From: Polyangia bacterium
Lineage (GTDB): Bacteria > Myxococcota_A > Polyangia > Nannocystales > Nannocystaceae
Reading direction: 5' to 3'
DNA length: 64,000 nucleotides
NCBI GenBank assembly: GCA_030429545.1
Contig: JAUIFF010000011.1
Coordinates: 186,001 to 250,000, forward strand
Shown here: positions 43,394 to 55,300 of the stretch, piece by piece
Numbering within the stretch: the first letter of the stretch is position 1
Layout of the letters: every line of letters begins with the position of its first letter
Position numbers and translations under genes: made by a program
Notes under the pieces: generated by a model
The model's database searches: none
What the model saw: only the letters and a program-made list of their open reading frames with translations
What the model was told of the DNA's origin: nothing

Positions 43394-46300
43394 CTAAGCC
43401 ACGTGCATACCGATGTTGCGCCGTGCCTTGAAGTAGTCCTCGCTAATCGAGTAGAGGACCAGTTCGCGGATCTTGTCCTTCGGCGTCATGGTTGAGCCAA
43501 AGGCCGTTTGCTCCTGCGAGATGATGTGGGCGGCGATTTGCATGTCGTCGCACAGCAGCAAGCCAACGCGGTAGCCGGCGAGCTCGGTGGCCTGGGCCCA
43601 GAGCTTGACGTCTGTCGAACCTCCCGACTCGACAAACCGCCGCATCAGGCTCTTCATCTGGTCGACGTAGTTGGCCGGCAGACGATCGCGGATGTGGCGG
43701 ACGATCGACTTGTCGACCTGGCCGACTTGCAGGCCACACATGTGCATACAAGCCATGAACACCGACTTGAGGGTCTGCGGCGAACGGTCGAGGGCGACGT
43801 AGGCATAGTGCGGCAGGTACAGGTCGAGCATGTGGCGACCCATTGCAAACGCCAGGTGCTTCTCGTGTTTGCCCCGCAGCAGGTTGCTGTACACGATCAT
43901 GGTCGGGCGCAGCTGGCCTTCGCGGACGGCGTTGATCATCTGCACATCGCCGGGGTCATTGGGACGCAGGTAGACGTCTGGACGACCGACGTTGAGCACG
44001 TTGCACACGTAGTTGGCCATCATCGAGATCGGCTGTTTGTCGATCGAGATGTCGATCCGTTCCTCGGCCTTGTAGGCCGGGGGCAGGGTCTTGACCTTCC
44101 AGGCTGCGACCGCCGGGGCGATCGAACCGAGAATACCGGTGAGGAACGGATCCTCGTCCTTGGTGAACACGTGGCGGCGCAGGGTCTCCTCGCTCAGGCG
44201 CTGACGTGCCTGGCGGAAGTCGGAGGTCGCGTACTTCTCGTACAGCGCCTGTTCTGGCTCGGTCGCCTGCTTGAGGAAGGCGAGTGTCCGGGCCACGCAG
44301 TAGGCCTTATCGATCTGCTTGGAGCGCATGTAGATGTTGAACAGCGCGTGGTAGCTGGCGTACCGGAATGGTTCGCGACCGATGAGGATTTGGTGCTCAC
44401 GCACGGCGTGGGGCACGTACTCGGTTGGATGATCCTGCAACAACGTCTCGTAGAGCTCGGCGATCATGAAGTGGATGTCGACGTTCTCTGGATCGAGCTT
44501 GGCCGCCACCTCGAAGGCAGCTGCGGCGGCTTTGTAGTTGCGCAGACGGGTCCGATAAATCTCGGCCAGGTTCTTCCACAGGGTGATCTTCAGCGGGGTC
44601 TCGCCATCTTGCGGGAGCCGCTTGAGCATCTTGCGGTAGGAGCGTTCGAGGGTCTTCCAGTCCTTGGACTTGGTGACCATCGTATCGATGGCCTGGAACG
44701 CCTTGAGGAACGTCGGGTCGTCGTCGAGGACCGTGTTGAAGCGATCGATCGCCTCGTCGTGGGCCTTGATTTCGTCGCGTAACAACACCGCGGCGGTGTA
44801 GTTGTAGCGGGACCGACGTTTCTTATCCGTCTCGATTTCGACGATCCGATCGATGATCCGGACCGCGTCGTCCCAACCGCGATTCTTGGTGTAGATATCG
44901 AGGAGGGTGTGCAGCAGCGGGTAGTCCTCTGGCTGCAAGTCGAGGGCGCTTTGGTAGGCAGCTGCGGCCTTCTTCCAGTCCTTGACCTTATCGAGATAGA
45001 GCTTACCGACTTCCTTGTGCAGGTCGGCTTGGGCGACGCCATCGACAGCGATGTCGACAAGTGCCCGCTTGGCCTGGATGACCCCTTCCCAGTCGTTGTT
45101 GCTGCGTTGCAACTCGATGACTGCGTCGAGGGTCTTGCGGTCGTGCGGATCGACTTCGAGGGCCTTCTCCAGGTAGTTGAGGGCCTTGCGCGACTCGTTT
45201 TGCTTCCGCTTGATCGTACCCAAGCGGTAGTAGACGAGCACCGTCTCCTCGGGGGATTGGCTGTCGCGGTGCTGGACCAAAATGGTTTGGTACAGCTTGA
45301 ATGCCCGGTCCCACTGTTCGTTGTTGAACAGCAGGTCGGCCATGCCCACCAACACATCGTGATCGGTCGAATCGATCTCGTAGGCGCGTTGGTACTGCTT
45401 GAGTGCCTTGTCGGTGTTGTCGAGGGCACGTGCCACTCGAGCTGCCCGTAAGTACAGCTCGCGTTGGGCGTAGTCATCCATCTCCAACTTCTCGACCTTG
45501 CGGGTCAAAACGTCGTAGATCGGGTCGGCTTTGTCGTGTTCCTTGCGCTCGTAGTAGATGTCCGCAAGGACACGTCCTGCCCGGATGTGTTCGGGGTCGA
45601 GTTCGAGGACCTTGGCGAACAACTCGACCGACTTGTCCTCGTCGTCGAGTTCCTCGTAGTAGATAAACCCGGCCTCGGCGGCGAGGTTGGTCGTCTCCAA
45701 GGTGTTTTGCGAGTACTCGGCTGCGCTTTCGAGGTTGCGTGCCGCCTTCAACCAGTCCTGACGTTGCTTGTACAACTCCGCCAGGGTGATCAACGCGGTG
45801 ACATGCCCGGGCTCGATGTCGAGGGCCTGAATCAGGCGAGCTTCGCTTTGGCCCTGGTCGAGCAGTTTGTCGAGCAACACCTGGCCTGACCGGGTGAGGT
45901 GCTCAACCCGTTGCTCGGGATCGTTGGCCGAAAGTTCGACCAACAGGTCCAAGGTCTGGATGACCTCCGGCCAATCCTCGACGCGCTCTTGCAACTTGGC
46001 GAGGGTGCCGGCCGCCTGATAGTGGCTGCCGTCGAGTTGCAGAATCTCTTTGTAGGTGTCGATCGCCCGATCGAGATCCTGAATCTTCTCCTCGTAGACA
46101 TCGCCCATCGCCAACAAAATCGTGATCTTGTTGCTGATGTCGGTGATGGCTTCGACGTGACGGCGTTGGGTATCGACCAACTCCGACCACTTCTCTAGTT
46201 GCAGGTACAACTCTTCGAGTTGCTGGTAGGTCACCTCGCGCTCGGCGTCGATCTCAAGGATCTTCTCCAGCACTTCGGTGGCGCGTTCGGGGTCGCTTGC

Positions 46301-49300
46301 GAGTTCGACATGGGCCTTGGCCATCTTGTCGTAAATCGCAATTTGCTCGGCCGAGTCGATGGTGGCATCGAGCTGGGCACCCAACACATCGAGGTACTCG
46401 GGGATCGAGTTCTGTGCCAGGTACAGGCGCTCTAGGGCCGTCAGAGCATCGTGGTCGGTCGGCTCGTCGGTGAGGATGTCACGGTAGGTCTCGATCGCCG
46501 CGGTCGGGTTTTCGAGGGCCGTGTCTTGGATGTGACCGATGCGCTTGCGCAGGACGAGGGCTTCGCCAACTTCCTCCATCAACGGTGCACGGCGACCCAA
46601 AATCGCAACCAGCTCCGTCCACTGGCCTTCTTGCTCATGCAAGCGAGCCAGGTTGTCGAGGGCCTGGACATTGTCCTCATCGATCTCGAGCACCGCGTAG
46701 TAGCTGGCGATCGAATCTGCTGTTTCGGACAGGCCGCTGTCTTGCACCTCGGCGAGGTCGAGCAAGACTGCGATCTTGGTCTCCGGGTCCTCCTCGAGCG
46801 GCACGATCCGGGCCAGGGTTGCGGCCAACTCCGCGGCGTTGCCTTCCCGCCGGTAGAAGTTGGACAGCTCGCGCAGGGCGTTGACCGACTCATCGTTGAG
46901 CTGGAGGGCCTTTTGCAACGACTGGATCCCGTAGTCCGGGCGGTTGAGGTGCTCGCCGTACCAGCGGCCGATCTTCACCCACAGCTCGCACTGTTCCTTC
47001 GGATCGGCGATTTGCGTGACGATACCGTTGTACTCGCTGAGCAGCAGGCCCCACTTGTTGGCCTGGGTAGCGATCCGCTCGAGCTCGAGCGAGGTCGCTT
47101 CGTTTGCATAGTCAAGCTTGAAGGCGTTTTGCAAAACCTGGAAGGCGAAGTCGACATCGCCCAGGTTTTCCTCGATCACCTTGGCGGCGGCCTGCAGGCT
47201 GCGAACCTGAAGGTCGGTCTCCTGGGTGCTCTCGGCCCGGTCGATGAGATGCGGGACCAGTTGGCCCCAATCCTCGGTGTTGCGATAGATCTGCTCGACC
47301 GCCTCGTCGGCTTCCATGAACCCGCGATCGAGTTCGAGGACTTCGAGGTAGGCGCCCACGGCTTCGGTGTGGTTTTCGAGACGCTCTTCCCACAGGGCCG
47401 CGATTTGCATGAGCACCGCGATCTTGTCGACCTGGTCGGCCACCACTCGAGCCTTGCGCTCGAGCACTTGGATGACCTCGTTCCAGCGAGCTTCCCCGGA
47501 GTACAGGGCCTCTAGGGCAGCCAGCGCCTCCATGTGCGACGGCTCCAACTCGACGACCTGCAACCAGGCTTCGATCGCCAGGTCGGTTTGCATGAGGTAC
47601 TCGCCCTGCAACTTACCGACCTGCGCGTAGTAGTCACGCAGCTGCTCGCGTCCGAGTTGTCCCTCGCCCAACGAGATGAGGCGCATCAAGGTATCGACCA
47701 ACTCGACCCACGACTCGCTCTCCTCGTAGATGGCGTGAAGCGCCGTCAGGGTGATGAGGTCACGGTCGTTGAGCTCCAGGGCGTTGAGCCAGGAGTCCAG
47801 GGCGTTGCGTGGCTTGTCGAGTTTCTCGCCGTAGACCCGACCCAAGCGTTGGAACACCGCGACTTTTTGGTCGCGATCTTCGATTGCATAGACAAGTCGT
47901 TCAAGCACCTCGGCCAGGTCGTCCCACCGAGCTTCGCGCTCGTGCAGGGTTGCCAACTCGTTGAGGGCCAGCGGGTCTTCGCCGCGGAAGTCGAGCACGC
48001 GGTTCCACAGGTCGACCGAATCGAGTTCGCGGTCGAGTGTCTCCGAGGCCAGCTTTGCCATCCGCTGATAGCAGGCCGCCATGTCGTCCTCGGTCTTCGC
48101 CACATCCACCATCTTTTGGTAGGTGTCGAACAGCTCGTTCCAGCGGTAGTGGGTGAGGAACAGAGCCTCCAAGGCCTCGAGTGCCCGAAGGTTGTTGGGC
48201 TCGACCTCTAGTGCCCGGTTGTAGGCCGCAATGGCTTCTTCCGGCTCGCCGAGGTGTTGCTCGTAGGTGTTGGCCAACCGCATCTCGAGGTCGATCAGCA
48301 GGTCGGTCTCCATGGTCCCCAGGATCCGGCGGCGCAGGATGTCGACCAGCTCCTCCCACATCGCGGTTTGCGAGTAGATCCGATCGAGCGCTTCGAGTGC
48401 ATGTGCATGTTCTGCGTTGATCTCGAGCACCTTGCAGTAGGCATCGATCGCCCGCTCGGGGTCTTGGATGTGTTGGTCAAGGACGCGACCGGCACGGTTG
48501 TAAACCGCCAACCGGACATCCGGTTCGAGTCCCTCCTGCTCGAGGATTTGCTCGGTGACCTCAACGATGTAGCCCCACTCCTGGGTGATCTCGGCGAGGC
48601 GCTCCATCTGCTCGGTGACATCCTCGCTCAACGGATCGACCATGTAGGCGCGCAGCCACCAGTAGTAGGCTTGGCCCGCATCGCCTAGGCGACGCTCACA
48701 CAGTTCACCGACGTTGCGGATGATCTCGAGTTTGTCGTGGGGATGCTCGGTCGACTCGAGCTTGACCTCGCTGAGTTTGACCAGCGAATCCCAGCGCTCG
48801 GCCGCGTAGTAAAGCGGCTCCAGGATCTCGGCGATTTCGGCTTGGTGCTCACCTTCCTCAAAAATCAGCTCGAGGGCTGTGAGGGTTGGTGAGTGGTCCG
48901 GGTTGATGTTGAGGATTTCGCGGTAGGCCTCGATGGCATGGGGCAGGTCGCCCATGTTCATCTGATAGATCTGGCCCATCCGGAATTGGGTGTCGATCGA
49001 CTGCTCCTCATCCTCGGCGATCAGCATTTGCCGGCGCAGGTTCTCGACGAGGTCGGACCAACGCTCGAGGCTGGTGAACACGCGATCGAGTGAGGCGATG
49101 GCCTCCCTGTGCTCGGGGTCGCTTTCGAGGACCTCGAGGTAACGGGCAATCGCCTCGTCGACGTTGTTGAGTTTCTCCTCCTGCACCCGAGCTTGGCGCA
49201 GCAACATGTCGATCTTGACCATCGGATCGAGGACATCGTCGGCCCGCTCCGACAGCAAGCTGGCCAAACGGTCATACTCGCCGGTGAGGTCGGCCATGCG

Positions 49301-52300
49301 GTTGAGTTCGGCGATCGTCGCCTCGTGGGTCGAGTCGACGCGCAGTGCCCGGGAGAGGGCCTCAAACGCCTTGTCGAACTGCGACAGTTGGCGCTCGTAG
49401 ATCGCCGCGACCATGTGCAGGCGCTCGATCTTTGCCGGCGGGTCGTCGGTGTGCTTGGCCATCACATCGTAGATGTCGACCAGCTTCTCCCACTCGGTAA
49501 GTTGCTCATACAACGGAGCCAGAACCTCGGCGGCCAGCATTGGCTCGGTCTCACCGTGGACGATGCGGTCGAGGGCCTCAATGGTTTTGGCGTGGTCGTG
49601 GGCGGTCCGCAAAACCTCGCTGTATGACTCGATTGCGCGAACCGGGTCGGCGAGCTCGGTCTCCCACAACGCACCGATGCGATAGCGGTACTCGGCCTGC
49701 TCCTCATGGTTGTCGGAGACTTCGACCGCGCGCTCGAGGATTTGCAACTGGTCGGGCCAACGCTCGGCCTGACCAAACAGGCGGTCGAGACATTGGATCG
49801 CTGCATAGTCAAACGGTTCGAGGTCGAGGACCGATTGGTAGGTCTCGATCGCCCGGTCGACGTCTTCGAGTTTTTGGTCGAACACCGCACCCAGGGCGTG
49901 GAGGGTTTGCCGGCGGATGTCGAGGTCGTCGGCCAACTCGGCCTTGCGGCGGTAGACATCCTTGAGCGAGTCCCAGTTCTCCGTTTGGATGTAGAGGGCT
50001 TGCAGCGCATCAAGGGCCGTCGGGTCGGTGTCGTCGATCGCAAGTACTTGCTGGTACAAGTCGATCGCCCCCTCCGGGTCCTCCATGATCTTCTCGCGGA
50101 CATCCGCGGCGTAGAGCACCAGGCTCTTGCGGTCGTCGACGTTGTCGACCATCTCCGACTTGCGCACCACGGCGGCCACGAGGGCCTCGTAGTTGTTGTT
50201 GCGCCGGTGGAGTTCGATCAGGTAGTCGACCGAATCGAAGTTGGTCGGGTCGATGTCCATCACCCGCTCATAGCTAGCTGCGGCCTTCTCGGGGTCTTGC
50301 AGCACCTGCTCTTGGATCTGGGCGACCTTGAACAAAATCGCGATGACCAACTCATCGTTGACGATGTCGGGAATCACCTCTTCGTAGAGCGTGACCAACT
50401 CGGCAAACGAGCCCATCTGGCGGGCCAGGTTGTCGAGGCGAGCTTGTGTCTCCTCGTGCGCCGGGTCGACACGCAGGCCACGACCGAGGGCCGCAAACGC
50501 CTTGGCCTCGTCGCCGGTGATTTCGTGCAACCGGGCAATCTCACCGAGCAGTTGGAGGCGCTCAACAACGTCTTCGCTGTGCGCCACCATGATCTCGTAG
50601 GCCTGGATCAGGCGGGGCCATTGGTTGCTGCTGCGGTAGGTCGGCTCAAGGATCTTGGCAACCTTGAGTTGTTCCGACTGGTTGTCGAGCAGGGTCTCCA
50701 GGGCCGCGATCGCGGTCTCGTTGCCGGCGTCGATCTCGAGCACCCGCGAGTATGTCTCAACGGCCATCCCGGCCTGCTCGAGCTTGACCAGCTGGATCTC
50801 GCCCAACCGCAGGTTGAGGGTGATGAGCGACTCGGCATCACCGGCGAGTGTCAACTGACGCTCGAGGTTTTCTGCCAACTCAACCCACTGCTCGCTAACC
50901 TGGTAAAGCCGGTCCAGCGCCACGATTGCCTTGTGGTTTTCGTAGTCGTCGGACAGGATTTCGTTGTATGTCGCGATAGCTTCCTCGACCTGGGAGAGCT
51001 CCTGGTCTTGGAGGTAGGCGATTTGGAAGCGCAACGACTGCCGCGCTTCGGGCTCGTCGGTCAGGGCGATCTTGTTGCGGTAGACGTCGAGCAGCGAGGA
51101 CCAGTTGGCGTCGCGGCTGTAGAGCGCTTCGAGGGAATCGAGCGCCGCCATGTTTTCGACATCGACTTCGACGGCCCGGCGGTAGCACTCGATCGCCTTC
51201 TCGGACTCGTTGAGGTAGCGGTCGTAGAGACCGGCGAGTTTCATCAGCAGGTCGCGCAGCAACTCGCTGGAGAGCTCCTCGTCGGCTGCAACTGCCTCTT
51301 CAAACAGCTGGGCGAAGTCGGCGTAGCGATCTTCGACCGAGGCGATTTTCTCGAGCTCGGCCTGGGCAACCTCGTTTTCGGGATCGTCCTTGAAGGCACG
51401 GCTGTAGGCCTCAAAGCCCTTGGCCGTATCGCCAAGCGCCTGCACCAGGATGCTGCCGATGCGCAGCAGCAACTCGACGCGCTGGCTCCGGTCTTCCTCG
51501 GCGCTAACTTGAATCTCGAGACACTGAACAACCTGTGGCCAGAACTCTAGTTGCTCATACACGGGCAACAGGATGCCGGCGACCAGGGTGCGATGGTCTT
51601 CGTCCTCGAGCCAGCTTTCGAGGCGGGTACGGGCCTCCTCGTTGGCGACATCGATTTCGAGAACCTGGCGGAACAGGTCGATCGAACCCGTCAGATCCGA
51701 CAGCTTTTCCTGGGCCAGGATACCGAGGCGAAGCAGGAACCCGGAGCGGGCTGCGATGTTCTCTTCGTCGGTGACATCGAGCTCGCGCCGGATGATGTCC
51801 GAAAGTTCAGGCCACTTCTCGAGCCCGAGGTACATCCGGTCGAGGGCGCCGAGAACCTTCGGGTCTTCAATACCGGTGGCGAGCACGGCCTCGTAGGCGT
51901 TGATGGCTTCTTCGGCATTGCCGAGCTGCTCGTGAATGTTGCCGATACGCGTCTGAATGGCGCGTTGGTCCTCGACGTTATCGGCCAGCGACAGCTGTGC
52001 TCCGAGCACGCCCAACAGGTCCGACTCACGGCCGAGGGCAAGGAACAACCGCTCGAGCGATGCGAGCGCAACTTCCTGCTCGGCATCGATGTCGTCGAGC
52101 ACGGCCTGGTTGACCGCCAGTGCCTTTTCCAGCTCGTTGAGTTGTTGCTCATACACCTGAGCAACCTTGAGGCGCATCGGAATGCTCTCCTCGACCGGGC
52201 CGTATTTCTCGATCGCGGCCTCGAAGGCCTCGACCAACTCGACCCACAAACCACCGGCCTCGGCCAAGCGAATGAGGTGGTCGCGTGCATCCTCGGGGGT

Positions 52301-55300
52301 GTGGTCCTCAGACAGTGCGGTGCGGTAGTAGTCGAACGCCTGGTTTTGGTTGCCGTCGATACGCTCGGCCAAGTCGGCCAGGCGGCGCAGCAATTCCTGG
52401 CGCTCGCTCGGGTCTTCGCTGTGGTTGAGTTTGATGACCAGCGGCCGTGAGATGTGCCGCTCATCGCCTGCCTCTTCGTACAGCTCGATCAGGGCTTCGG
52501 CGACGGTCAGGTTGTTGTCGTCGACACCGAGACCCTTCTCGAGGGCGCGGATCGAACGTTCGGGCTTGCCCAGGCGAATCTTGTAGAGCTCGCCGATCTT
52601 GAGCAACAGGTTGATCTGCTTCTCGGCCGGCGCCGACTCGACCTCGCGCTCGAGCACGCGGACAAACTCCGACCACTTCTCCTGCTTGGCGTAGAAGTCC
52701 TCGAGCGAATCCATCTCGCCCTCGGCCAAGTACAACTTCTTGAGTTGGTCCTGGGCACGACGGTTGTTCGGCTCAAAGTCGACGAGCGTCTCCCAGTTGC
52801 GGATCGCCAGCTTGTTGTCGCCGAGTTTGTCGGAGTAAATCGGACCGAGTTTGACAAGCAGTTGGGCACGCTTGCGGTCGTCGGTTTCGATCTCGACGAG
52901 GGTCTGCAGGATCTTGCTGAGACCGCTCCAGTCCTTCTCGCGCTCGTAGAGGTTTTGCAGGGCGCTGAGGGCCTCGACGTTGTCGGGTTCGATCTCGAGG
53001 ACCTGGTTCCACAACTCGATCGACAGCGGGTTTTTCTTGATCTTGGCGACCGCCGTTTTGGCGATGTCGATCAACTGGGCCAACTGGTCGGCCGGGTCAT
53101 CGATGAGGTCGAGCTCTTTTTGTTTGAGCGCGACCATCTTCTCCCAGTCGCGGCGACGGCCGTAGAGCTCCTTGAGCTTGCCGATTGCTTCGACGTTGTA
53201 CTCGTCGGCAGCCAGCACAGCCTCGAAACTCTTGATCGCCTCGGCCTGGTTGTTGAACTTCGAGAGGAATAGGTTACCTGCCTCGAGGTACAGCTCAACG
53301 CGTGCCGGCGGGTCTTCGGTGAGCTCCGCACGACGGCGGATCCGGCCGATGAGATCGGGCCAGCGCTTCATCTTCTCGAACTGTGCCTGTTGGGTCTCGA
53401 CGACCTTCAGCAGCGCCTCAACGTCGCCCTGCTTGTCGAGCAACTTCTCGAGCGAAGCGAGGGTGGTGACCACGAGGCCGGGCTGGCGCAGGCGGTCGCG
53501 GTAGAGGGCGACCAACTCCCAGTAGAGTTCTTGCTTGCGGGCAAACTCATCGTCGGCGAGGTGTTTGAGCTCATCCTTGTAGAGGTCGGCAACGTTGCTC
53601 CACTTGTTTGCAGATACATACAAGTCCTTGAGCCGCGTGCGCGGGTAGGTCTTGTTGGGCATCTTGTGAACCGCATCGCGCCAGGCGTCGATCGCCCGTG
53701 ACGTACCTTTTTTCTCGGCTGCTTTGGCCCCTGCGAGAATCTTGAGTTCCTCGGCAGTGAAGGCTTCTCCGCCAAACTCCTCGGAGGGCTCGCCCGGCTC
53801 GGCTGCTGCCTGTTCGGCTGCGGCTTGCTCGGCGGCTGCCTTCTCGGCTGCTGCCTTCTCGGCTGCTGCCTTCTCGGCTGCTGCTTTCTCGGCGGCTGCT
53901 TTCTCGGCGGCTGCTTTCTCGGCTGCTTTCTCGGCGGCTGCTTTCTCGGCGGCTGCTTTCTCGGCTGCTGCTTTCTCTGCTGCTGCCTTCTCCGCTGCTG
54001 CTTTCTCCGCCGCCGCTTGCTCTGCTGCGGCTGCCTGCTCTGCTGCTGCCGCTTCGTCGGCCGCTGCTTGCTGTTGTTGTGCTGCCTGCTCCGCTGCTGC
54101 TCGTTCGGCTGCTGCTTGCTCCGCGGCTGCCTGCTCCGCTGCCGCTCGTTCGGCTGCCGCTTGCTCGGCTGCTGCACGCTCGGCTGCTGCCGCTTGCTCG
54201 GCTGCTGCACGCTCGGCCGCTGCCTTCTCCGCTGCTGCACGCTCGGCCGCTGCTGCCTTCTCCGCTGCTTCACGCTCGGCCGCTGCTGCACGCTCAGCCG
54301 CCTCGCGTTCGGCTGCCTCGCGTGCCGCTTGGGCTGCTGCTTCCGCTGCGTGGTCGACCGCGGCCACGGCACCGTGGGCGGCAACAAACTCGTTCAACGC
54401 CGGGTTGTTGGCGTTGCCTGCATAGGCAAATAGATTTTGTGCAGCTGCAACATTGTTTTCGAGTTTAAACGCAACTGCGCCACCCGACAGGGCGAGCAAC
54501 GCCTTGTCGTCCGGATCTTGAATATGCACAAGGCCGCGTACGGCCAAGTCAGCAAGTCCCTCCGACTGGCCCGCCTGGTCAGCCTGGCGTTTGAGGGCAC
54601 GGAAGGCCCCGACGACCCAGTAGTGCCCCTCGGTCTGGACGGCATTTCCACCGACGGTGAACGCAAGCTCAAGGGCCTGTCGATAGAAGTACGCCGCCAT
54701 CTCAGCGTTGTTGAGACGGACCTGCCAAACAACCCCGAAGTGCTTGAGAAGCTGGACGCGAGCCGCGGCGTCCTCGACCAAGCTGGCCCGACGGTCTTGT
54801 AACTTTTGGACATGTTGCAAGTGCCCGCCAGCCGCAAGCAACGTCTCCGCAACAAACCCAGCCTCGTCGTTGAGGGGGTTGGCGTCGAGCGCCTTAAACA
54901 GCATCGGCAACAGCCGCTGATCGTCGGGTGCTTCACACTGGAGTATGCGAGCTGCCCGGAGGAACAGCGTCGAAAGCTGGGCGCCCCGGTTGGTCACGTC
55001 GGCGGCTAGCGGGTCTTGTGAACCCGTAAGCGCAGTCAACTGTGTGACCACATTTTGTAGGGCAAATTGGAAGTTTGACCGGTCGTAAAGGGTTTCTTGA
55101 AACCTGTCGTTGTAGGTTTCGTTGCTTGTGTCCAGGCTCGCCGCAAGCTCCAAATATTGCCGTGCTTGGTCGATTGCTCCGGAGTTAAGCAGCGCCCAGC
55201 CAAAGTTGTAATTGAGCCCAGGAGCGCGCTCCTTGTCACGGTTGAGCTTCAGCTCGAGCTTCATCAATTTCTTGACCATCTCGAGGTGTGCCATCTCTTG

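Noticed and set aside
49706..51550. Long open plus-strand frames inside the giant TPR gene (others at 43508-44782 and 46451-47515)
   Set aside because: They mirror the TPR coding strand and show no initiation signals or domain motifs.
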